NCBI GenBank assembly: GCA_963788225.1
Contig: CAWBGI010000005.1
Location: forward strand, 248,001-312,000
Direction: 5' to 3'
Length of the DNA stretch: 64,000 nt
From: Sulfotelmatobacter sp963788225
Lineage (GTDB): Bacteria > Acidobacteriota > Terriglobia > Terriglobales > Acidobacteriaceae
Position 1 is the first letter of the stretch; every line of letters starts with the position of its first letter. Under the pieces are notes generated by a model. It made no database searches. It was given only the letters and a program-made list of their open reading frames with translations, and had not been told where the DNA came from. Shown piece after piece: positions 47,835 through 55,369 of the stretch. The translations under genes were made by a program, and so were the position numbers.

Positions 47835-49760
47835 ATGCAACGCACACTGTCGGCTGCCGTTCTGGGTTTCGCGTTAGGTCTGGTTGCGGTGCTTCCAGCC
47901 ATCGGCCAGGATGTTTCTTCCACTCCCAGTTCTTTGACTTTCTCCAACACTTATGTCGGCAAGGCGACCGGCTCCAAGGTGCTCACTATCAAGAACATAA
48001 AGAGTTCGGGAGCTGCGATCATCAATAGCATCGGCTTCTCCTGCCCGGGCTATGGTATATCTTCCGGAGTCGCTCCCACTTCTCTAGCCAAACCCGGCGA
48101 CATCACCCACTACTCCATCTTCTTCCAGCCGCTTGCGGCCACATCTTATGACTGCAACTTCATCATCACCATGTCGGACTCGACCGTGGTGAACGTTCCC
48201 CTGACCGCTACCGGTCTGGCGCCCCAGACAACGGTAAGCGTGAGCCCCACTGCTCTGACTTTCGCCAACCAGGCGGTTGGCTCGACCAGCGCAGCTCAGA
48301 CCTTCACCATCACCAATACCGGCAACGCCAGCATCAATCTGAATGCGATAACCGTCTCGCCCGCCGACGTCACCACCAACGCGATTACGCTGCCTTATAG
48401 CATCGCGAAGGGTGCGAGCCTGACAGTCTCGGTCTACTACAGTCCGAGCCAAATCACATCCGAGACCGGCAATATCGACCTTACCTATAATGAAATTCCC
48501 GATAATGGCGTGACCATCACCGGCAATGGGGTAGCCGCGAAATCGCTTGCCATTGCAACGAACGCAACCTTGCCCCAAGCCACGGCGAGCGCTGCGTATG
48601 AAGCCACCCTGGCCACAAGTTCAGGAACTGGTCCGTTTACCTGGAGCATGGCCGGAGGTTCGACCTTGCCTTCCGGCTTGACCCTGTCCAGTGCGGGCGT
48701 AATTAGCGGAACCCTTGCTTCCACCGTAGGCGTGGGTACCTACACCTTCACCATCCAGGTGAAAGGCTCCAAACCCAACACCGTCAAAAAGACTTTCAGC
48801 CTCGGCGTTTACGCCAACATGGGGGACAGCTGCAACAATCTTTCCTGGGACGTTGTGGATACGACAACGCCCATCGTTGCGCTCACCGATCTCGGCACCG
48901 GAACCTACCTGGGTTACGAAGGCGGGTTATATCCCAACGGCGTCAATGTGCGTCCTGCGGCCATCGACTCCTACGGAGTTGGCTTGGCGCAAGCCATTCA
49001 GCCCCTCGATGCCAACGGCAACCCTGACCCTAGCGGAAAATACGCCTTGCTGGCTCTCGGCGAATCCACCGCGCAGAACGAATTCAACCGCTTCCTGCCC
49101 ATCGCCAACTCCGACCCCGCAAAGAATCCCAACCTCGTAATCGTCAACGGAGCGCAGGGCGGCGCAACACCGAACGAGTTCGTCTCCTCCGCCTCCTATT
49201 ACTGGTCGACGATCGTCAACAACTACCTGCCGCAAAACGGAGTCACTGCCAACCAGGTAGTTGCGGTCTGGATCGAAGATACAGACTCGATCAAGACTGG
49301 CAGCTTCCCCGGCGACATGACCACCATGCAAGGCGAGTACGAAACCCTCGCGCAGGATGTCCTTACGAACTTCCCCAACGTAAAGCTGATGTACTGGTCT
49401 TCGCGCGTGTATGGTGGCTATTCCAACGGCCTGGTCAACCCCGACGATCCCGAGCCGTACGCTTTCGAAGCCGGTTACGCTGTGAAAAATGCCATCGCCG
49501 ACCAGATCAACGGCAACGCCAACCTCTGCGACGGTTACGGCGGATGCACGCCGATCAAAGCGCCCTGGATGTCCTGGGGTCCCTATTACTGGGCCAATGG
49601 CATGCTGGGCCGCAAAGATGGTCTGGAGTGGGATTGCGAAGACTTCTCCGCCGACGGCACGCATCCATCGTCCACCTTCGGCCAGTTAAAGGTAGCCACG
49701 GAGTTGCTGCAGTTCCTGAAGACCGACGACACCACGACGCCGTGGTACCTGGCCAAGTAA
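47835..49760 (+). CDS. Secreted SGNH-like hydrolase with Ig-like domains, copy 2
   Basis: Also exactly 641 residues, with Ser411, Asp607 and His610 at the same positions as in copy 1 (LLALGESTAQNEF, DGTHPSSTFG). The domain order is the same: signal (ending LPAIGQ), two ASPM-like domains, He_PIG, hydrolase. The start is the ATG with CAGGAG 5 nt upstream; the frame is open for 23 more codons before it. The gap to copy 1 is about 150 nt without a terminator, so the two are probably co-transcribed. Sequence outside the enzyme domain has drifted more, so the duplication is not recent, yet no net length change has been kept. Confidence 0.77.
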   Translation: MQRTLSAAVLGFALGLVAVLPAIGQDVSSTPSSLTFSNTYVGKATGSKVLTIKNIKSSGAAIINSIGFSCPGYGISSGVAPTSLAKPGDITHYSIFFQPLAATSYDCNFIITMSDSTVVNVPLTATGLAPQTTVSVSPTALTFANQAVGSTSAAQTFTITNTGNASINLNAITVSPADVTTNAITLPYSIAKGASLTVSVYYSPSQITSETGNIDLTYNEIPDNGVTITGNGVAAKSLAIATNATLPQATASAAYEATLATSSGTGPFTWSMAGGSTLPSGLTLSSAGVISGTLASTVGVGTYTFTIQVKGSKPNTVKKTFSLGVYANMGDSCNNLSWDVVDTTTPIVALTDLGTGTYLGYEGGLYPNGVNVRPAAIDSYGVGLAQAIQPLDANGNPDPSGKYALLALGESTAQNEFNRFLPIANSDPAKNPNLVIVNGAQGGATPNEFVSSASYYWSTIVNNYLPQNGVTANQVVAVWIEDTDSIKTGSFPGDMTTMQGEYETLAQDVLTNFPNVKLMYWSSRVYGGYSNGLVNPDDPEPYAFEAGYAVKNAIADQINGNANLCDGYGGCTPIKAPWMSWGPYYWANGMLGRKDGLEWDCEDFSADGTHPSSTFGQLKVATELLQFLKTDDTTTPWYLAK

Positions 49761-49893
49761 GTTAAACAGGTAAGGCAAGCGCCCCGTCCCGGTCTCTCCG
49801 CGCTTCGGAGAACTTTGAAGTTGGACTGCGGCGCTTGCTCTCGCGTCAGTACTGACAATCGGACAACTGGCCACTGGCCACTGGCCACTCTTC

Positions 49894-51114
49894 TCACTGG
49901 CTCAACTTAATCGCCAATTGCCGCTCCGGCGGAGTCATCGTGCTCCACAGATTCTGCAGGTCATTTTGCAGCGATTGGCTGTCCGGCTCTTTGTGCAGGG
50001 CCAGCGCGAACCACCGGTAAGCCGTAGGCAAATCCCGTGGCGTACAAGTTCCAGTCGAGTACAGCACGCCCAAAGAAGTCATCGCCTTCACATTGGCCTG
50101 TTCCGCCGCCGGCTTCAACAGCCGCAACCCGCGCTCGCAGTCCTGCACCGCTCCCTGTCCATAGATGTAACGCTCCGCCTCGGTCACGACATCAGCTTTG
50201 GCAGCCGTGGGCTTTGCCGCGGCGGGCTTCGCAGCGGCAATCCTCGCCGCGGCAGGCTTGCGATGCGCTTTCCGCGTCTCTTCAGCGGCAGGCTTGCGAG
50301 CAGGTTTTGGCGTCTCCTCCGCCGCAGTCATTTGCTTTTCGGAATCGGTCTCGCCCGCTTGCGGCGTAGAAGCCGCCGCACTGGAATCGCCAGCACTACC
50401 CTGCGAAGCACTCTGCTGCTCTGCACTCTGCGGCGTCGTGGTCTGTGCCGGAACGTTCGCGGGGTTTTGCGAAGGAGCAGCCGAAGAACTCTGTGAAGGA
50501 GTCACAGGCGCAGCGCCAGACTCCGCCGGACTAGCCGCGCCCGCAGCCGGCGCAGCACCAGTTCCACTCTGCGGAGTCGCGCCGCTCGGAGCCGCCGTCT
50601 CCTTAGCCGCGGAATCTGCGGCGCCCTGCCCAGCCTCCGGCGTAGTCGCCGCCGAGGGTTTCTTCTCACCCGCACTCAGCCAGTCAAATCCCCCGCGCTT
50701 CCAGTGCAGATATCCAAATCCCACCGCTAACGCCAGCGCCATCACAATGAGAATCACTTTCCCCCGGCTCCGCCGCGGTTCCTCGACATCCTCCAGAAGA
50801 TAGTCCACATTCGACGAAGGCCGCAGCGCATCGTGCCCGCCAGAATGATGATCGCCGCGCTCCGAGCCCGTTCCGCCCACAGGTGTCCCCAAGCCCAGAA
50901 ACGAAGGACCAGTAATCACCGGCGCAGGACTCGGCCCAACATCAGCCTTCACATCGGCTGAAGTAGCCGCACGAGCCCGTTCACCACCAACGCTCGTTGC
51001 CCCAGACACATGCGACGACTGCGCCGCCTGATCCTTCACCTCCAGCGCCGCCCCGCACATTCCGCAAAAGCGGTTACCTTCCGCGTTCTCACTGCCGCAA
51101 CGTCTGCAGCGCAA
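49894..51114 (-). CDS. Zinc-ribbon membrane protein with Sel1-like C-terminal repeats
   Basis: 406 residues from a TTG start with a strong AAGGAGG site. An N-terminal zinc ribbon (CxxC at 3/6 and 17/20), a linker, one membrane span (about 119-136), a long Ala/Pro/Ser-rich low-complexity segment with KPAA repeats (about 150-300), and a C-terminal Sel1/TPR-like region (about 310-385; LKPAAEQANVKAMTSLGVLY). The topology suggests a cytoplasmic ribbon, an extended spacer across the periplasm and an external helical-repeat domain. The function is unknown. It could sense or tether envelope proteins; nothing in the neighbourhood decides. Confidence 0.75.
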   Translation of the reverse strand: MRCRRCGSENAEGNRFCGMCGAALEVKDQAAQSSHVSGATSVGGERARAATSADVKADVGPSPAPVITGPSFLGLGTPVGGTGSERGDHHSGGHDALRPSSNVDYLLEDVEEPRRSRGKVILIVMALALAVGFGYLHWKRGGFDWLSAGEKKPSAATTPEAGQGAADSAAKETAAPSGATPQSGTGAAPAAGAASPAESGAAPVTPSQSSSAAPSQNPANVPAQTTTPQSAEQQSASQGSAGDSSAAASTPQAGETDSEKQMTAAEETPKPARKPAAEETRKAHRKPAAARIAAAKPAAAKPTAAKADVVTEAERYIYGQGAVQDCERGLRLLKPAAEQANVKAMTSLGVLYSTGTCTPRDLPTAYRWFALALHKEPDSQSLQNDLQNLWSTMTPPERQLAIKLSQ

Positions 51115-51224
51115 TCTCCCTCCTTACCCTGAACTCCCCGCTTTCTAGCTTAACTCCGCTGCCCCAATTCCCGCGAGTAAGATGCCGATTCCTCGTATGG
51201 AGACGTGTGTGGGGACGGGCGCCT

Positions 51225-51260
51225 CGTGAGCCTGTCCTGAGCGAAGCCGAAGGATCCAGC
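51225..51260. repeat. Dispersed repeat piece
   Basis: CCTGAGCGAAGCCGAAGGAT. A close variant (CCCGAGCGAAGCCGAGGGGA) occurs near nt 53520, so this is a member of an interspersed family. Confidence 0.6.
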
Positions 51261-51340
51261 CAAGCGCAGCGAGGCGCTGGTAGCACAAGCGCTGCTTCCA
51301 CGTTTCATTGATTTTGAAGTTGAGCACGATTCAGCAGCTT

Positions 51341-51529
51341 TTAATTTAAAGGCGCACCAGACGGGTCCGACAAGGCAACCAATTTCCCCACCGGATATTC
51401 TTCCTGCGTAAGCGGCATCTCAGGCTCGGAGTTCAGCACCGTCACCACTTCGCCGCTATGCACTCCGCGCAACAGCAGCCGGTTTCCCTCCACCCGCACC
51501 ACACGATATTTCTCGTCGAAGACCGACAT
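51341..51529 (-). CDS. Small hypothetical protein
   Basis: 62 residues, beginning SVFDEKYRVVRVEGNRLLLR after the ATG; a GGGGA site lies upstream. The sequence reads as a small beta-barrel-like domain with no recognised family. The longer frame's first ATG lacks a ribosome site. It is probably a real but unassigned cytoplasmic protein. Confidence 0.5.
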   Translation of the reverse strand: MSVFDEKYRVVRVEGNRLLLRGVHSGEVVTVLNSEPEMPLTQEEYPVGKLVALSDPSGAPLN

Positions 51530-51667
51530 AGCAGTGTTTCCCCGCCTGCTCGTTAGATGCCAGCATCGCTGATCCCGATACCTAAGGAACAAACCCTACC
51601 TCCACCCGAAAGTTCCGAATCCGACCTGTGAACTGCACGCTCCCAGGCCTTTCAATCTCGCAGAACG

Positions 51668-51928
51668 TCATTCCCGGTCCCGCTCGCCGTGGCATTCCGC
51701 TTGTTTGTTCCCCGGTCCCACCCCGCGCACTGTATTACATGCCGATAGCGGAGGCCCCGCAGCCAGTTCGCTGAGATCATACTGCCCACGGCATAGCCCG
51801 AATGCGAAGTCGATTTCCTGCTCGTCCAGTTCCTCTTCGGTCAGCGGAATCTTCCGGGACGGCTCCAGAATCCTCTTCAACTCCGGATCCGGCCCCACTC
51901 TCCGAGCAAACTGCTGTGGATCCGTCAC
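51668..51928 (-). CDS. Small hypothetical protein
   Basis: 86 residues from GTG with a perfect GGAGG 6 nt upstream, which is the main support. It begins TDPQQFARRVGPDPELKRIL and has an acidic stretch (TEEELDEQEIDF) and two cysteines. There is no recognised domain. The same strand and spacing as the small gene downstream suggest an operon. Confidence 0.5.
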   Translation of the reverse strand: MTDPQQFARRVGPDPELKRILEPSRKIPLTEEELDEQEIDFAFGLCRGQYDLSELAAGPPLSACNTVRGVGPGNKQAECHGERDRE

Positions 51929-52028
51929 GGCCTGCCTCCGCCGAAAACAATCGAACTCATCCCAATTATATGCGCGCCAGCGTACAGCGGGCGCCCCACG
52001 CCAATCCGAGCGACCATAATCGAGTGAC

Positions 52029-52057
52029 TTGACGCTTCCGGCGCGGTTCGCTAAAGC
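52029..52057 (+). promoter_or_regulatory. Possible promoter of the cysteine-rich small gene
   Basis: TTGACG and TAAAGC separated by 17 nt. A TTGACA on the opposite strand overlaps, so divergent promoters are possible. Confidence 0.4.
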
Positions 52058-52125
52058 TGTCAAGGATACCTGAGCGTTTCCGGCCCGCCACGCTCAAGCA
52101 GAGCGCGAAAAAAAGGAAGCTGCCA

Positions 52126-52536
52126 ATGTCCAGACGCACAAGCCTCAACGCAGCCATAGAAGATGTGCTCTCTGAACTGGAGAGTGAATTCGAAGCGGAG
52201 GACCCCGGCACGGTCTCGTGCGCCGGATGGGAGAGCGATCGCGATAGCTTCAGCATCCGCGCCGCGCAGAACTTCTGCAAGGATGCCTTCAATGTCTCCG
52301 TCTCCACTCCCGACACCGTCAAGTGCTCGGGCAAGGTCTGCACCGTGCACTATACGATGCCAGGCGGTTGGCCCTCGTTCAACATTGCCGTGGACCTGTC
52401 GCAACTCCCCGGAGTCGTCACCGCCTCGGGGACCGCCGATCCCATGGTCATGCGCCCCAAGGCCTGCTCCTACACCTACACCTGCAACGCTTCGGGCTCA
52501 ATAAGTTTCAGACGAATCAACTGCAGCATCCTCTAG
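52126..52536 (+). CDS. Hypothetical cysteine-rich protein
   Basis: 136 residues, AAAGGA upstream of the ATG. It has an acidic N-terminal segment (ELESEFEAED) then a domain with seven cysteines (SCAG, NFCK, KCSGKVC, KACS, YTCN, INCS). There is no signal peptide, so disulphides are unlikely unless it is exported by another route; metal binding is an alternative. I do not recognise the family. Confidence 0.6.
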   Translation: MSRRTSLNAAIEDVLSELESEFEAEDPGTVSCAGWESDRDSFSIRAAQNFCKDAFNVSVSTPDTVKCSGKVCTVHYTMPGGWPSFNIAVDLSQLPGVVTASGTADPMVMRPKACSYTYTCNASGSISFRRINCSIL

Positions 52537-52682
52537 ACAGCGCAGAAGGACCGTGTGGGACGGACACTCTTGTCCGTCGCCTTTGACTTTCTTCTTAACC
52601 TAGTCTCGCTCTACCTCCCGCACTTGACCCCACGTGTTAAAATAAAGCTTAGGGATAATCCCAAAAAAATCTCACAAAATTC

Positions 52683-52712
52683 AGGCGGAGCCCCAAGCTC
52701 CGCCTTTCGAGT
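52683..52712 (+). terminator. Terminator-like hairpin
   Basis: GGCGGAG pairs with CTCCGCC, and TTTCGAGTTTTTG follows. It lies 20 nt before the next gene, so it either ends the previous transcript or acts as an attenuator. Confidence 0.6.
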
Positions 52713-52733
52713 TTTTGTCTCTCAGGAGTTCCG

Positions 52734-53342
52734 ATGTCCGGTCGCCGCCGTGATCGCCGTAAGAAGTCCAGCAAGTCCCGTAAGCCCCGTAGCCAGCCCA
52801 GTCGCAGCAGCGTCCTCCACAATCCCAAACGCACCGGAGAGCATTCCGAAATCGCTTTCCTCTACCGCAGCGACCAGCGCCGCTTCGCCATCTCCAAGCC
52901 CTTCGGCGACAGCGAGCGCTACGACTACATCCTCGATAACCGCCCCAGGCCGAAGGTGCAACTCTTCCGCATCCAGGTCAAATGCACCGAGTGCCTCCGC
53001 GCCGGAGCCTACGAAACCCGCGCGGAGTACACCGTAGGCAAAGGCCGTGCCGTCTACACCAAGCGCGACATCGACTTCATAGCCGCCCACGTAGTCCCCC
53101 TCGACATCTGGTACATAATCCCGGTAGAAGTCTGCACCCCGCACCCCATGCTCCGCTTCTACCCCCACCGCAAAGCCAGAAAAATGCGCCTCGAAAAATA
53201 CCGCGAAGCCTGGCACTTACTAGATCCCCCACTCCCGAACCCGCCAGGAATAACGATCCACGCCTGCATAGACGAAAACTACCCCGAAGGCTACGAACCA
53301 GAAATAGACCCCAACTGGCCAGAAGGGAAGTCAGAGCCGTAG
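52734..53342 (+). CDS. PD-(D/E)XK nuclease-like protein
   Basis: 202 residues. After a very basic N-terminus (RRRDRRKKSSKSRK, possible DNA contact) the core fits the PD-(D/E)XK fold: KRTGEHSEIAFLY (Glu36/Glu39), SERYDYILDN (Asp64) and FRIQVKCT (Gln81-Val-Lys83), then a YIIPVE strand. This resembles the group I intron-type PDDEXK family often annotated in Acidobacteria. It should cut or bind DNA, but no methylase, intron or mobile element is adjacent. Codon choice in its 3' half becomes C/A-rich (AAA, GAA, CCA, ATA), unlike most neighbours. Confidence 0.75.
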   Translation: MSGRRRDRRKKSSKSRKPRSQPSRSSVLHNPKRTGEHSEIAFLYRSDQRRFAISKPFGDSERYDYILDNRPRPKVQLFRIQVKCTECLRAGAYETRAEYTVGKGRAVYTKRDIDFIAAHVVPLDIWYIIPVEVCTPHPMLRFYPHRKARKMRLEKYREAWHLLDPPLPNPPGITIHACIDENYPEGYEPEIDPNWPEGKSEP

Positions 53343-53720
53343 GGTGGAGCAGCGCTGGGATAAGAAGAGTTGATCGGGAAGGGCACGACGTTCAGTCGTG
53401 CCGATCCGGACGCAAGAAGAGAAACCGGGCTTCAGCCCCTGAGGTCAGCCCTCAGCTCTGTCATCCAGAGCGAAGCATGACGCCCACGAAGTGGACGTCA
53501 TGCGCAGTCGAAGAGCCTGCCCCGAGCGAAGCCGAGGGGACCCCATACCAGCCAGCAGCACCCGCAGCCTAACGAGGAATTTCTAGCACGACTTAGGTTT
53601 TGCTTGCGTGACGACTCCACGAACCCCGCCCGCGAAAGACCGGCAAGGGCACGAATTCCGTTCGTGCCGCCCAGACCCGAAGAAAAAGAACCGGGCTTCA
53701 GCCCCGAAGGTGCTCAACTC
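53343..53720. repeat. Dispersed palindrome cluster
   Basis: Two related units: a 'GGCACGA...TCGTGCC' inverted repeat, a spacer with AAGAAGAGAAACC or similar, then GGGCTTCAGCCCC. Between them is CCCCGAGCGAAGCCGAGG, shared with nt 51240. No gene is supported. Confidence 0.7.
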
Positions 53721-54191
53721 TCCGGGGTTTCCCCAACGCGTACGCTCTTCGCGAAACGAACCCTCTGCCAGACCCTGTTCCGATTTCGTAAATTACCCTA
53801 GCCACAACCTATTACGGATGATTACCTCCGCATCATCCTCGCCCAATAAATCGAACAAACAATCAAAGCCGCCACCCCAAGTTCGCATTTCGTAACAAAA
53901 AATTAAATCATTCCGACGATTCCCGATCTTTGCTACCCTCCCCCGCACTTGGGGATACAGAAATGCAGACGGACAGTGCGGTCTCCCTGTATTCAGCAAA
54001 TCTGCTCCTGAAGTGACCCCGGCGAAATCTGTTGCGCTGGGCGGTCGGGCTTTTGATCTCGCGGGCATTACCCAACACAGTGGGTGCATGCAAAGGTCGT
54101 TAGAGGCCGGGCCCGCGCCCCATCTGAGTAATTAGAGACGATTGGCGGCAAAGAGCTCATTGGGGGAACTCTAACTTCCGGGGCGTCACTT
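53721..54191. other. Gene-free leader region before the protease cassette
   Basis: About 470 nt with no convincing frame or repeat. Part of it is AT-rich (near 53890-53930). A promoter or structured leader for the cassette may lie here, but I cannot point to one. Confidence 0.45.
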
Positions 54192-54722
54192 ATGAGTAAT
54201 CCGCTACCAGTGCTGCTGGAGTTCCAAAAGCAGACCTATTGGTGCTGGGCGGCGGTTTCCAAGGGGGTGGCTGATTGGTATGCCGAGGGCAACAGCGGAT
54301 ACGAGCAATGTTCAGTTGCGACCAAGGTTCTGAACGCTGGTGACTGCTGCGCCGGAGCCGACTGCAACCAAACTGCAGATCTCGACGACGCTTTGACCGC
54401 AGTCGGGCACTACTCGGGCGTAAAGCAAAGCTACAACAACAACGGACCGTTTGATGTTGCACAGCAGACAATTCAGACAGAAGTCGATGCCGGGCGTCCG
54501 GTGGGTGCCGAGATCACGTGGCGAGACGGGTCGAACCACTTTGTCATCGTTTCAGGGTACAGCTTTCCCGATCCCGATAACTGCAGTCTGTACGTAATCG
54601 ATCCCTACTGCTCGATCCCCCCGTGCCCCGGAACGCCGCTAGCTGGGTCAGTGGACTTCTATGTATTCTTCTCTAATTACAACGGTCAGGGGGGCTGCAC
54701 GGCGCTGTACCTAACAAGCTGA
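54192..54722 (+). CDS. Papain-like cysteine protease (C39/C70-like)
   Basis: 176 residues with no signal peptide. QKQTYWCWAAVSKGVADWY carries the catalytic cysteine (Cys18) in the WCWAA motif shared by AvrRpt2-type (C70) and C39-like papain-fold peptidases. GSNHFVIVSGY gives the histidine (His116) and VIDPY the aspartate (Asp137). The length fits a bare catalytic domain. Ten other cysteines are unusual for a cytosolic protease. The ribosome site is weak (GGGG about 8 nt upstream). It starts a tight three-gene cassette, so it may process one of the next two products or be exported without a classical signal. Confidence 0.8.
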   Translation: MSNPLPVLLEFQKQTYWCWAAVSKGVADWYAEGNSGYEQCSVATKVLNAGDCCAGADCNQTADLDDALTAVGHYSGVKQSYNNNGPFDVAQQTIQTEVDAGRPVGAEITWRDGSNHFVIVSGYSFPDPDNCSLYVIDPYCSIPPCPGTPLAGSVDFYVFFSNYNGQGGCTALYLTS

Positions 54723-54745
54723 AAAGGGAGATTCCTGGCGACATT

Positions 54746-55315
54746 ATGCCGATTACCTTCGCGAAACCTCCAGGTAAGTCGAACAAGGCACTTCAAAAAG
54801 GTCTGACCCGCCACCGCGCCGTTTTTTTTGCTGCGAAATCTGCGAAATCTAAGAGGCAAGATCGTCCGGCAGAGCCGCGAGTCCTTCTTCCCCACATCGT
54901 TTATTTTGCACGGCTTAACCACGTCAAAGCCGGGACCGGGCTGCGATACGCGCGGCCGGTGGTCTGGCGATACTTCGTGGAGTCGCCCAAGGATAAGTCC
55001 CTGGCTCTGGCTGAGACCACGATCGAAAAAAAAGGGCGGCACAGGTTCGCCTCCTTACACACCGTGGCGCAAGCTGGTGATCATTTCGAGTTGCTGAACT
55101 CGATCGCTGAGCAGGCGGGGCAGCGCGGGTCTTATGCGTTCCGGTTGCTGCGTATTCCAAGCATCTACGTGCTGGCAATCTGGCTGAGAGGTAAACGGAG
55201 TGGAAAGGACCTCATTGTCCCCTTAGCTTCCAATCACCATTTTCTGAAAGACCGGCACTTTTATCCGCGGCAGGAATTCGAGAAGTTAATACAAGCTGAA
55301 GCGAAGAGTCATTAG
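54746..55315 (+). CDS. Hypothetical basic protein in protease cassette
   Basis: 189 residues, 23 nt after the protease gene, hence translationally close. The N-terminal 50 residues are rich in lysine and arginine with no signal peptide. The middle (VLLPHIVYFARLNHV, RPVVWRYFVES) and the C-terminal part (IPSIYVLAIWLRGKRSGKDLIVPL) look like an alpha/beta fold. I do not recognise the family. Its position suggests it works with the papain-like protease as partner, inhibitor or substrate. Confidence 0.65.
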   Translation: MPITFAKPPGKSNKALQKGLTRHRAVFFAAKSAKSKRQDRPAEPRVLLPHIVYFARLNHVKAGTGLRYARPVVWRYFVESPKDKSLALAETTIEKKGRHRFASLHTVAQAGDHFELLNSIAEQAGQRGSYAFRLLRIPSIYVLAIWLRGKRSGKDLIVPLASNHHFLKDRHFYPRQEFEKLIQAEAKSH

Positions 55316-55369
55316 CAGGGCATTCCCAGGTCGAATTGAATTCACGAGAACCTTTGAGACGGAGGTAGC

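Noticed and set aside
50198..50803. 201-codon plus-strand frame opposite the zinc-ribbon gene
   Set aside because: Its Ala/Cys/Gly-rich product mirrors the low-complexity KPAA-type region of the real gene, which has a strong ribosome site and zinc-ribbon motif.
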